From Cupriavidus basilensis OR16 (GTDB lineage Bacteria; Pseudomonadota; Gammaproteobacteria; Burkholderiales; Burkholderiaceae), in the NCBI RefSeq assembly GCF_000243095.1, contig NZ_AHJE01000069.1, forward strand, positions 1 to 64,000: a stretch of 64,000 nt of DNA, written 5' to 3'. A program made the translations under genes and the position numbers. The first letter of the stretch is position 1, and each line of letters begins with the position of its first letter. The notes under the pieces are model-generated. The model saw nothing but the letters and a program-made list of their open reading frames with translations, did not search any database and was not told where the DNA came from. Positions 17,701-26,325 of the stretch are shown in pieces.

Positions 17701-18733
17701 GGGCAGCATCAGGTTGGAGACCGTGAAGCCGGTCAGGCCAGCCTTGGGCTTGCCGCCGCGGCCGGTGGCGCCTTCGTCGCGGATTTCACCGCCGGCGCCG
17801 GTGGAGGCACCGGGGAACGGCGAGATGGCGGTCGGGTGGTTGTGCGTCTCCACCTTCATCAGCGTGTGGGTCAGCGCCTCGTGGCGGCCGTACTTGTGCT
17901 CGGTGCCGCGCGGGAACCAGCGCTCGGCCACGTCGCCTTCCATCACCGCGGAGTTGTCCGAGTACGCCACGATCGACCCTTGCGGGTTGAGCTGGTGCGT
18001 ATTGCGGATCATGGCGAACAGGGACTTGTCCTGCTGCACGCCGTCGATGGTCCAGGTGGCGTTGAAAATCTTGTGGCGGCAGTGCTCGCTGTTGGCCTGC
18101 GCGAACATCATCAGCTCGACGTCGGTCGGGTTGCGCTCCAGCTTGGCGTAGGCGTCGACCAGGTAATCGATCTCGTCTTCCGACAAGGCCAGGCCCATTT
18201 CGGTATTGGCTTGCGCCAGCGCGGCGCGGCCACCGGAGATGTCGATAAAGCGCAGCGGCTTGGCCGGCAGTTCCTGGAACAGCCCGGACCACGGCTTCGG
18301 TCATGCGATCGAACAGGTGGGCGGCCACCGCGGCACGGGTGCCGGCATCCAGCGTCTTGCGCCCGCGCAGCAGGCCCTTCTTGCAGATCACGGTGATCTC
18401 GATGCCGCGCTCGATTCGGTGCACGTGCTCGAAGCCGCAGTTATGCGCGATGTCGGTCGCCTTGCTGGCCCACGGCGAGATGGTGCCGAAGCGCGGGATC
18501 ACCACAAAGCGATCACCGTCGGTTTGTGCCTCGAAAGGCGCGCCATAGGTCAACAGCGCGGCGATGCGGGCGCTGTCGTCCTGCGACAGCGGCACGTCGG
18601 TGTCGACAAAATGCAGGAACTGGCCGTGCACCGATTCGATGTCGGCGTCGATCTGCTTGAGGGCGGTGAGCAGGCGTTGCTGGCGAAAGGCGGAAAGCGC
18701 CAATGCACCGGGGAAGCACGAGAAATGCGCCAT
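14707..18733 (-). pseudogene. purL: Phosphoribosylformylglycinamidine synthase, frame broken by a short loss
   Basis: Fourth step of purine synthesis, FGAR to FGAM. From ATG 18733 the N-terminal domain reads normally (MAHFSCFPGALALSAFRQQR) to DRMTEAVV, then the frame changes at about 18283-18292. The large remainder (GLFQELPAKPL to the C-terminus) continues in another frame to 14707. Compared with E. coli PurL, about 20 bases are missing at the junction. Everything else is present: the ATP-grasp-like core, LGVCNGCQMMS with the glutaminase cysteine, and the PHPERVF histidine; total about 1,340 residues. A free-living strain would be a purine auxotroph if the loss were real, so a sequence error is likely. 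Confidence 0.9.
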
Positions 18734-18978
18734 GGTCTGAGCGGTCGGGAGGGCAGGAGGTAGGGGCTGCTACCGGCCGGCGCCGCTGGTTGGGGCGCCG
18801 TGCTGGCGGGAAACCGGGATTATACCTTGTCGAAGGGGGTTTCCCGCGTTGCAGCAGAGGCAGCAAGGCAGACAAAGGCGGCCGCGCCGCGCACAAGCTC
18901 ACGCGCCATCACGCGCGGCGGGCGGCCCACAGGGAAATAGCGCCTCAAAGATCACTTAATCCGATATCCGGCGACCGC

Positions 18979-20898
18979 TCAGCGCTCCGGCCAGGGCGCC
19001 GCATCCACCACCGGGAAGCTGCCGCTGAACTGGTCCAGCAGGCCCATGAAGCGCGGCAGCAGCGCGACATCGCCGCGCAGCTTGAGCCGGCCATCCGCCA
19101 TGGCCTCGGCCGCCGTGCCGCGCCGGGTCAGGATGGCGTCCAGTGTGTCGCGGCTGGTCTCGATGACCACGTCCGCCGCGGACAGCGACGCCACCTGCAG
19201 GCTGCTCAGCGCGCAATTGGACAGCGTGCTCACCCAATGCTCGCCGCTGTCGGTGAACTGCCAGCCGATCTGGCACGCCAAGCCTTGCGCGCGCTCGCCG
19301 TGGATGCGCACCGCCAGCGCGTCGAACAGCAGTTCATTGCCCATCGCACCCATCAGGGCGTTGGCCGGCGGACCCTGCGGATTGACCTGCGGCGGCCCTT
19401 CGCGATACTCGCGCGCGGCCAGCAGGTAGGCGTTGCGCCATGTTGCCGACTCGGCCTGGAAGCCCATCTGCTCCAGCGCGCGGGCCGCCAGCTCGCGCGC
19501 CTCGGCATGCGCGGGATGCGCGTAGACCGCGTGCTTGAGCACCTCCGCCACCCAGCGGAACTCGCCGCGCTCGTAGTCGGCGCGGGCCTTGGCCATCACC
19601 GCGTCGATACCGCCCATGTATTCCAGGTGCTTGCGCGCGGCGGCCACCGGGGGCAACGCATGCAGGTTGGCCGGATGTGCGTCGTACCAGCTCAGGTAGT
19701 GCTGCACGATCGCCTTGACGTTGTGCGACACGGTGCCGTAGTAGCCGCGCGTGTGCCAGCGCCTGGCCAGTGACTCCGGCAGTTGCAGCCCTTCGGCGAT
19801 CTCGCTGGCCTTCAGGCCATGGCTCATCAGCCGCACGGTCTGGTCGTGCAGCACGCGGTACAGGTCGCGCTGCTCGGACAGGAAACGCCGGGCGGGCTCT
19901 GCGCCCCAGGTCGGCCAGTGATGCTGGGCCAGCACCACCACGGTACGCGGGCCGTAGCGGTGCAGCGCGCGGTGCAGGTACTTGGACCATGCCAGCGAGT
20001 CGCGCACCTTGGCGCCGCGCAACGGGCAAAGATTGTGCAGGTTGTGGGTGGCGTTCTCGGCCAGGTTGAGCGCGCCCTCGGACGGGATGAAGAGGTGCAT
20101 CTCGGAAGGCGCCTCGGTCTCGGGCGTCAACTGGAACTCGATCTCCAGCCCGTCGATCACGTGGATCTCGTGTTCCGCCTCGATCGACAGCGTTGGCGCG
20201 ATCAGCGTGGAGCGCCCCATCGGCAGCGTCTTGCCCAGGCCGGCATCCACCTGCGCCGCCGGCCCCTTGGCCAGCGTATGGCCAAACTGGAACTGCGCGC
20301 GGCGCGCCATCGCCACGCCGCCGATCACGTTCTCGGCAATGGCATGGTGCATGAAGCCGGAGGGCGCGATCACCTGGACCCGCCCTGCCCGCACGTCGGC
20401 CTCGTCCACCAGCCCTGCCACGCCGCCAAAGTGGTCGGCATGGCTGTGACTGTAGATCACGGTGTGCAGCGTGCGGTTGCCGCGATGTTGCCGGTACAGG
20501 GCCAGCGCCGCTGCCGCGGTCTCCGGACAGGTCAGCGCGTCCAGCGCGATCACGCCGGTGTCGCCCTCGATGAAGGTGATATTGGCGATGTCGAACCCGC
20601 GCACCTGGAAGATGCGCGGCGTCACCTGGAACAGCCCGTGGATGCGGTTCAGGCGCGCCTGCCGCCACAAGCTGGGGTTGACTGTGTCCGGCGCCTCGGC
20701 GGCATCGAGGAAGCCGTAGGCCTCCAGGTTCCACACGCCGTGGCCGTTGGCGCGCGCCACCTTGGCATTGGGGATGGTGCCGATGAAGCCGCGCTGCGCG
20801 TCCTCCCAGTCCTGCTCGTCGTGCTCCGGCAGCTCGCGCGCCAGCAGCCGATGAAAGTCAGCCGTGGCCGCGTGGGCACAGCTAGCGTTGTCCGTCAT
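18979..20898 (-). CDS. Alkyl/aryl sulphatase, metallo-beta-lactamase fold
   Basis: 639 residues, complete. The zinc-binding motif HSHADH is near residue 175, with further metal ligands in ENATHNLHNL. The middle alkylsulphatase dimerisation region (SHNVKAIVQHYLSWYDAHPA; MGGIDAVMAKARADYERGE) and a C-terminal SCP2-like domain follow, the layout of SdsA1-type enzymes that hydrolyse primary or secondary alkyl sulphates. There is no obvious signal peptide, unlike many relatives. AAGGAG lies before ATG 20898. It is unlinked to the neighbouring operons; a regulator is not adjacent. Confidence 0.88.
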   Translation of the reverse strand: MTDNASCAHAATADFHRLLARELPEHDEQDWEDAQRGFIGTIPNAKVARANGHGVWNLEAYGFLDAAEAPDTVNPSLWRQARLNRIHGLFQVTPRIFQVRGFDIANITFIEGDTGVIALDALTCPETAAAALALYRQHRGNRTLHTVIYSHSHADHFGGVAGLVDEADVRAGRVQVIAPSGFMHHAIAENVIGGVAMARRAQFQFGHTLAKGPAAQVDAGLGKTLPMGRSTLIAPTLSIEAEHEIHVIDGLEIEFQLTPETEAPSEMHLFIPSEGALNLAENATHNLHNLCPLRGAKVRDSLAWSKYLHRALHRYGPRTVVVLAQHHWPTWGAEPARRFLSEQRDLYRVLHDQTVRLMSHGLKASEIAEGLQLPESLARRWHTRGYYGTVSHNVKAIVQHYLSWYDAHPANLHALPPVAAARKHLEYMGGIDAVMAKARADYERGEFRWVAEVLKHAVYAHPAHAEARELAARALEQMGFQAESATWRNAYLLAAREYREGPPQVNPQGPPANALMGAMGNELLFDALAVRIHGERAQGLACQIGWQFTDSGEHWVSTLSNCALSSLQVASLSAADVVIETSRDTLDAILTRRGTAAEAMADGRLKLRGDVALLPRFMGLLDQFSGSFPVVDAAPWPER

Positions 20899-21246
20899 GG
20901 CGTCTCCTTGGTGACGGCCGCCAGCGTGGCAGCCGCTTCTCGATGCGGGCCATGTCCTTGGTCACCATCCGTCCGATTCTTGTCTCGCCTGTACACCGAC
21001 AATGTTGATACAGGAGAGAGAGCGCCGCCAGCAACTCAATGTGCAAGGCGGGCGCATCGCGCTTCAGCGCGCCGGGACCGGTCGGTACGGCATGGAGCAG
21101 CAGGCCGTGCCGCAATGGATGGGCGAATGCAAGCCGCTTGCGGCGCGCGAAACCTGAACATGAATTCGGATTTCATTCTTGGCCGCGTCGTGCGTTCACG
21201 TTATCGGTAAAAACCCTCGCCGTGGCAGCGCTTGCCTCAGGTACGC
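20899..21246. other. Intergenic region upstream of the sulphatase gene
   Basis: 348 bases without a convincing gene. It holds the sulphatase ribosome binding site and an imperfect inverted repeat CTGTA ... TACAG (20989-21013), which could be an operator of TetR type, though no such regulator is near. Short frames here are shadows. Confidence 0.4.
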
Positions 21247-21705
21247 TCAGGTGCGGAGCTGCCGGGCAGCCCGGTGGATGGCCGCGCGGATCCGCGGGTA
21301 GGTGCCGCAGCGGCAGACGATGTGCTCCATCGCCTTGTCGATGTCCGCGTCGCTGGGCGTCGGGGTGCTTTTCAGGAGCGCGCTGGCGGTCATGAGTTGC
21401 GCGCTCTGGCAGTAGCCGCACTGCACCACGTCCAGATCGATCCAGGCGGCCTTCAGGGCTTGCGCCTGCGGGCCGCGCAGGCCTTCGATGGTCACGATCC
21501 GGATATTGGCCAGCGTGGACACCGGGTTCATGCAGGCGACCTGCGGCGCGCCGTTCAGCTGCACCGTGCAGGCGCGGCAAACGCCGATGCCGCAGCCATA
21601 CTTGGTGCCGGTCAACCCCAGCTCGCACCGGAGTACCCACAGCAGCGGGGTGTCCGGATCGGACTGCACGGTCACTGTCTTGCCGTTGATGTTCAGGGGC
21701 TCCAT
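21247..21705 (-). CDS. 2Fe-2S subunit of a molybdenum hydroxylase (IorA/CoxS-like)
   Basis: 152 residues. The plant-type ferredoxin cluster is CGIGVCRAC with a fourth Cys in QVACMNP; the second cluster of the xanthine oxidase family is CGYCQSAQLM and CRCGTYPRI. It passes electrons from the Mo-cofactor subunit encoded upstream, probably to a cytochrome c. Last gene of the minus-strand operon, 15 bases after the large-subunit stop. Confidence 0.92.
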   Translation of the reverse strand: MEPLNINGKTVTVQSDPDTPLLWVLRCELGLTGTKYGCGIGVCRACTVQLNGAPQVACMNPVSTLANIRIVTIEGLRGPQAQALKAAWIDLDVVQCGYCQSAQLMTASALLKSTPTPSDADIDKAMEHIVCRCGTYPRIRAAIHRAARQLRT

Positions 21706-21720
21706 GTCTTTCTCCCGGGC

Positions 21721-23948
21721 TCAGGCCAGTTTCAAGGGCAACGCGCGCAGGCGCTGCCCCGTCAGCGCAAACACGGCATTGGCCACCGCCGGCGCAATCG
21801 GTGGCGTGCCCGGCTCGCCCACCCCCTGGGGATGCTGCCGGCTTGGCATGATGTAGGTTTCGATCGCCGGGCAGTTGTTCATGAAGATGACGGGAAAATC
21901 GCCGAACGTTTTCTGTTGCACCTGGCCGTCGACGATCGTGATCTCCTCGAACAGCGCGGCCGACAGGCCGAAGACGATCGCGCTCTCCATCTGCTGGCGG
22001 ATCAGGTTCGGGTTCACCGGCATCCCGCAATCGATCGCGCAGACCACCCGGTGCACGCGCACGGCCTTGTCCGGCCCCAGCGATACCTCCGCCACCTGCG
22101 CGACGATGCTGCCGTATGCCTGCGGTCGCCCCCAGCGGTTTGCCCCAGCCGGCCTTCGCCGCGGCCATGCGCAAGACGGCCAGATGGCGCGGATGCCTGG
22201 CAAGCAGGCTGGCACGGAAGGCAACGGGATCCTTGCCTGCCGCTGCCGCCAGCTCATCGATGAAGCTCTCGGTGAAAAATGCCTGGTGCGAGTGGCCGAC
22301 CGAGCGCCAGAAGCCCACCGGCACCGGCAGGTCGACAATCACGTGCCCGACGCGCGCATTCGGCCATTCGTAGGGCCCGTCGAACGCGCCTTCGTCGTGG
22401 TCTTGTCGATGCCCAGGCCAGGCAGGCCAAGCAAGCGCGCCAGCATGGCCGGCACGATCGCCTGGCTGGCCGACGTGTTGTGCCAGGCCACCAGGTTGCC
22501 CGCGCCATCGAGCCCCGCCTTGAAACGCGAGAGGCAGGCCGGCCGGTAGAAGTCGTGCGTGGTGTCCTGGATGCGCGACCAGATCGTCTGCACCGGCCGG
22601 CCACCGCCCGCGCGCGCGATCGCGCCGCCTGGGAGATGAAGTCCACCTCCAGCCGCCGCCCGAACGCGCCACCGATCAGCTGCGGCTGCACCTCAACCTT
22701 GCCGGCATCGATCCCGAGGACCTTCGCGACCGCCCGGCGCGCCAGGCCAGGCAACTGCGTCGAGACCCAGACCCTGGCCGCGCCGTCGCGCACCTGCACC
22801 GTGCAGTTGATCGGCTCCACCGCCCCATGCGCGAGGTAGGGCACGCTGTACTCGGCGCTGACGGGCCTGGCGGCGGACTTCAATGCCGCCTCGACATCGC
22901 CGTGCCGGTAATAGGCGTGGCCGTCGGAGGCATCCAGGGCCTGCGCGAGACGACGGCTCACCTGCGCGCTGGACAACGAGGCGGCGGGACCAGGGTTCCA
23001 CACGATCTTGACCGCATCCAGCGCCTTCATGGCCCGGTACGCGTTGTCGGCGATCACCGCCACCCCGCCGGTGCCGCCGTTGTAGGCATCGACCGCGAAC
23101 ACCTTGACGATGCCCGGCATCGCGGCGGCAACCGCGCCGTCGAAGCTCGCCACCGTGCCGCCCAGCGTCGGGCACATCGTCACGCTGGCGTACAGCAGGC
23201 CCTCGGGCAGCACGTCGATGCCGAACCGCGCCGTGCCATCGAGCTTGGACGCGGCCTCGATGCGGTGTATGTCCTTGCCGATCAGCTTGAATTCGGATGG
23301 CCTTTTCAGCGCCACCTTTGCCGGCAGCGGGAGCTTCCCGGCCTCGGCCGCCAGTTCGCCGAAGGTGGCTGTCTTCCCGGAGGGATGCAGTACCTGGCCG
23401 TCCTGCGCGCGGCACTCGCCGGCTGGCACGCTCCACCGCGCAGCCGCCGCGCCGATCAACATCGCGCGGGCGGATGCGCCGGCCTCGCGCATCGGGTCCC
23501 ACAGGTCATTGAGGCTCGACGAGCCGCCTGTCACCATCTCGCCGATCTCGCGCATGAGCTTGCGGGTCAGCCAGGCTGCCAGATGCCTGGCCACGCCGTC
23601 GTCGTCGTCGCGCAACGGGAGATCCCCGACGACGACTTCCAGGTTGTTGTAGATCTTGTCCACGGGTGCGTGCTCGACTTTCACCTGCGCCCAGCTGGCA
23701 TCCAGCTCGTCAGCCAGCACCATGGCCAGGCCAGTGTGCACGCCCTGCCCCATCTCGGAGCGGCACATCATGATGGTGACGGTGTTGTCCGCTGCCACCT
23801 TGACCCAGCCATTGAGCGCCACCTGCGTGCCGACCGTAGGCAAGGGCTGCGACGTGGTCAGGCGCTGCCGTGGCGGCAGCGCCGACCAGCCGATCAGCAA
23901 TGCGCCGGCGGCCCCGATGCTGCCAACCAGGAACGTTCTGCGTTTCAT
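21721..23948 (-). pseudogene. Molybdenum hydroxylase large subunit (IorB/aldehyde dehydrogenase type), three frame breaks
   Basis: It starts at ATG 23948, sharing one base with the stop of the 143-residue gene, with a twin-arginine signal (MKRRTFLVGSIGAAGALLIG), so the enzyme is exported. The N-terminal half reads through the signatures SEMGQGVHTG and GGAFGRRLE. The frame then shifts at about 22625 (one G apparently missing), again near 22393 (one base), and near 22125, where about ten residues after GWGKPLG are gone. Downstream GSIVAQVAEVS, CAIDCGMPVNPN and GVGEPGTPPIAPAVANA with the catalytic Glu are intact. Substrate unknown; likely an aldehyde or N-heterocycle. Confidence 0.85.
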
Positions 23949-24379
23949 CAGAACTCGAGGCAGAAGTCGATCAGGCGATGCCTGTCCCAATACACCTTGC
24001 CCAGGTACACGTTCGGCGCGATGCAGCGGATCTCGTCACGGACCCAGTGGGCCACGAGCGAGGTGGCGGAATAATCCAGGACGATGCATTGCTTCTGGTC
24101 GAGCCAGCTCTCGCCCTTGTACACCTTTGCCAGGATAGCCTCGAGCCCGAAGATGGAGATGCGGTTCTTGAGCACGCCACGCTTGGCGTCGAAGACCTTT
24201 CCCTGCCAGGCAAAGAAGTTGATCATCTTGGCAATGCTCTCGCTGAACACGGTGCCGGGCGCGATGATCGCAGTGCCGGTGGCCTCGCCATCCGGAATTT
24301 CGCCGGGCGGGCTGTTGCGGAACAATTCGTCAAGCTGCTCCTGGCTCAGCGCCAGCAATGTGCGTACGTCGTATGCCAT
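23948..24379 (-). CDS. Conserved-looking 143-residue protein of unknown function
   Basis: 143 residues from ATG 24379 with GGAGG spaced correctly. No signal peptide, membrane helix or metal motif. The N-terminus is helical and acidic (LLALSQEQLDELFRNSPPGE) and the rest looks like a small beta-barrel (TGTAIIAPGT, WQGKVFDAKRGVLKNRI, VLDYSATSLVAHWVRDEIR, YLGKVYWDRHRLIDFCLEF), possibly lipocalin-like. It lies between the GMC oxidoreductase and the Mo-hydroxylase large subunit and overlaps the latter by one base, so it probably acts with these enzymes, for example in substrate or product binding. I do not recognise the family. Confidence 0.75.
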   Translation of the reverse strand: MAYDVRTLLALSQEQLDELFRNSPPGEIPDGEATGTAIIAPGTVFSESIAKMINFFAWQGKVFDAKRGVLKNRISIFGLEAILAKVYKGESWLDQKQCIVLDYSATSLVAHWVRDEIRCIAPNVYLGKVYWDRHRLIDFCLEF

Positions 24380-24414
24380 GTTTGCACCTCCAGTGTCGGG
24401 TGTCTGGCGCCTGC

Positions 24415-26304
24415 CTATGCCGCCGCCGTGGCTTTGGCTGCCGCGATGGCTTGCGATTTCGCCGCGGCCTTGGCTTCGCCCAGCAGCACATCGGCCGCCT
24501 TCTCGGCGATCATGTAGATGGCACTGGCCAGGAAGAAGCCGGGAATCCTCGGGAACACGGAGGCGTCGACAACCCGCAGCCCGTGCGTGCCATGCACGGA
24601 AAAATCGCTGCCCAGCACACCGCCCGCCGCGCGCGCGCCGATGGCGCAACTGCACGATGCGTGGTGCCCCCAGGCGTTGTCGCGCACATAGCCGGCCAGC
24701 TCATCGTCGCTGCGCAGGCGCGCGCCAGGAAGCTGCTCCTGCGCGATCACGCCCCGGTCGGCCAGCGGCGCTGCCATCTTGCGCACGAAGCGGATGGCAT
24801 CGATCACCGCGCGCAGATCCTCGTCCGCCCCCGCCCCGCCCTCTTCGAAATAGTGGAAATTGATCAAGGGCGTATCGAGCGGATTCGCGGAGCGCAGCCG
24901 CACCGTGCCCGCGCGGTTCCGTGTGTGTGCCTTGAGAATGGCCCAGGTCAGCGCATCGTCGCTCTGCGCGAAAAGCTTCGAGTACCCCGGGAAATAGCCG
25001 GTGAAATGCTCGACCAGCGCCATGCAGAACACATCCGGTACGGGCGCGGACCTGCGCGAGCGCCGTGCCACCGCGATCGCCACGCCGTTGGAGGTGTAGA
25101 CCCCATGCCGGCGGTCGCGCCAGCTGCAATAGGGCGGATCATCCTTCTTGAAGCGGGCGCCATCTAGAATGCGCCACGGCTGCGCCATCCGGCTTACCAC
25201 CCCCACCTCGTAGCGATCCTGGAGATTGCGCCCTACCCCAGGCAGGTCCACCTTCACGGCAATGCCGTGCGCGCGAAGGTGCTCGGCCGGGCCGATGCCC
25301 GACAGCATCAGCAGCTGCGGCGTATTGAACGCGCCGCCCGCCAGGATCACTTCGCGGCGCGCGTGCACTTCATGGCGCACGCCGGGCGCCGTGCTTGGCG
25401 AGACATGGGCCTGGTAGAGGCGCTTGCCTTTCAGGTATTCGACGCCGGTTGCCGTGCCGTGGGCGTCCAGCAGCACGCGCGTGGCCAGCGCGTCCATCTC
25501 GATATGCAAACATGAAGGCAGGCGGGTTGCCACTTCGAGCACGCGCTCGCGCGCGCCGATGCGCGCATGCCCGCGCGTGGAGAGCGGCGTGTAGCAAACG
25601 CCTTCGAAACTACGCCTTCCCCAGATCCTGGCGTTCGGATCGCCCTGCCAGCGCAGAAAGCTCAGCAACGCGTGCAGGCGCCGCGGCACGCTGCGCGCCG
25701 CCAGTTCCATGGAGCCGAGGATCAGGCGCGTGAGCGCATTGTCCGCCAGGGCTTCCAGCACAAACGCGCGCTCGGTGCTGAGCCATCCGTCCCAGCCGTG
25801 CGCCGTGGGATCGAAGCCAAGGCGGCGCGCGAGCGCCCACAGCGGACGGTGCCGGCATTGCTCCAGCGTCTTGGCGTACCGGCGCATGCGGGCGGCTTTC
25901 CACGAGTGGTCGCCGGTCAGCTCGGCAATGCCGTCCCAGTCCGAGTCGTGCGGGTAGAGGAAGATCATCGCGTTGTGCGCGGTGCAGCCGCCCAGTGTCG
26001 CCGCCCGGGGATAGAGCACGCCTTCGTTGCCGCATTTCGGGTCCCGCCGCTGCTGCGCGTCGTCGGCGTAGTGGCGCACAAAGAAATTCCAGCTCATCGC
26101 CGGATTCTCGGAAGCGCAGGCGTGAAACGCGGGTACCTCGTAATCCTCCGGCATGCAGGCCGCGCCAGGCTCGCACGCGTCGTTGCCGGCCTCGAGCAGG
26201 AATACGCGCATGCCCGCCTCCGCCAGCCGCGCGGCGAGCGTGCCGCCGCCCGCGCCGGAGCCGACAATCACGTAGTCCCACCCTGGTTCGCCTGGAGCAG
26301 ACAT
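24415..26304 (-). CDS. GMC-family FAD-dependent oxidoreductase
   Basis: 629 residues. The N-terminal FAD fold has VIVGSGAGGGTLAARLAEAG and LLEAGND, and the GMC signatures AATLGGCTAHNAMIFLYP and ILAGGAFNTPQLLMLSGIGP are present. The C-terminal active-site region is WGHHASCSCAIG and VVDASVFPRIPGFFLASAIY. Such enzymes oxidise alcohols; membrane-linked members donate electrons to a cytochrome c, and one is encoded 21 bases upstream. A helix near residues 595-615 may tether it to the membrane. The product aldehyde could feed the downstream Mo-hydroxylase. Confidence 0.9.
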   Translation of the reverse strand: MSAPGEPGWDYVIVGSGAGGGTLAARLAEAGMRVFLLEAGNDACEPGAACMPEDYEVPAFHACASENPAMSWNFFVRHYADDAQQRRDPKCGNEGVLYPRAATLGGCTAHNAMIFLYPHDSDWDGIAELTGDHSWKAARMRRYAKTLEQCRHRPLWALARRLGFDPTAHGWDGWLSTERAFVLEALADNALTRLILGSMELAARSVPRRLHALLSFLRWQGDPNARIWGRRSFEGVCYTPLSTRGHARIGARERVLEVATRLPSCLHIEMDALATRVLLDAHGTATGVEYLKGKRLYQAHVSPSTAPGVRHEVHARREVILAGGAFNTPQLLMLSGIGPAEHLRAHGIAVKVDLPGVGRNLQDRYEVGVVSRMAQPWRILDGARFKKDDPPYCSWRDRRHGVYTSNGVAIAVARRSRRSAPVPDVFCMALVEHFTGYFPGYSKLFAQSDDALTWAILKAHTRNRAGTVRLRSANPLDTPLINFHYFEEGGAGADEDLRAVIDAIRFVRKMAAPLADRGVIAQEQLPGARLRSDDELAGYVRDNAWGHHASCSCAIGARAAGGVLGSDFSVHGTHGLRVVDASVFPRIPGFFLASAIYMIAEKAADVLLGEAKAAAKSQAIAAAKATAAA

Positions 26305-26325
26305 ATCCCCGCCACGCCGCCTTCG

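Noticed and set aside
14827..18396. Very long open frame (1,189 codons) antisense to purL
   Set aside because: It is low-complexity, Arg/His/Val-rich, lacks any domain signature and mirrors purL codon bias in GC-rich DNA; a shadow frame.
21173..22672. 499-codon frame as a separate gene
   Set aside because: It is a mixture of the true Mo-hydroxylase frame for about 100 codons with out-of-frame sequence on either side.
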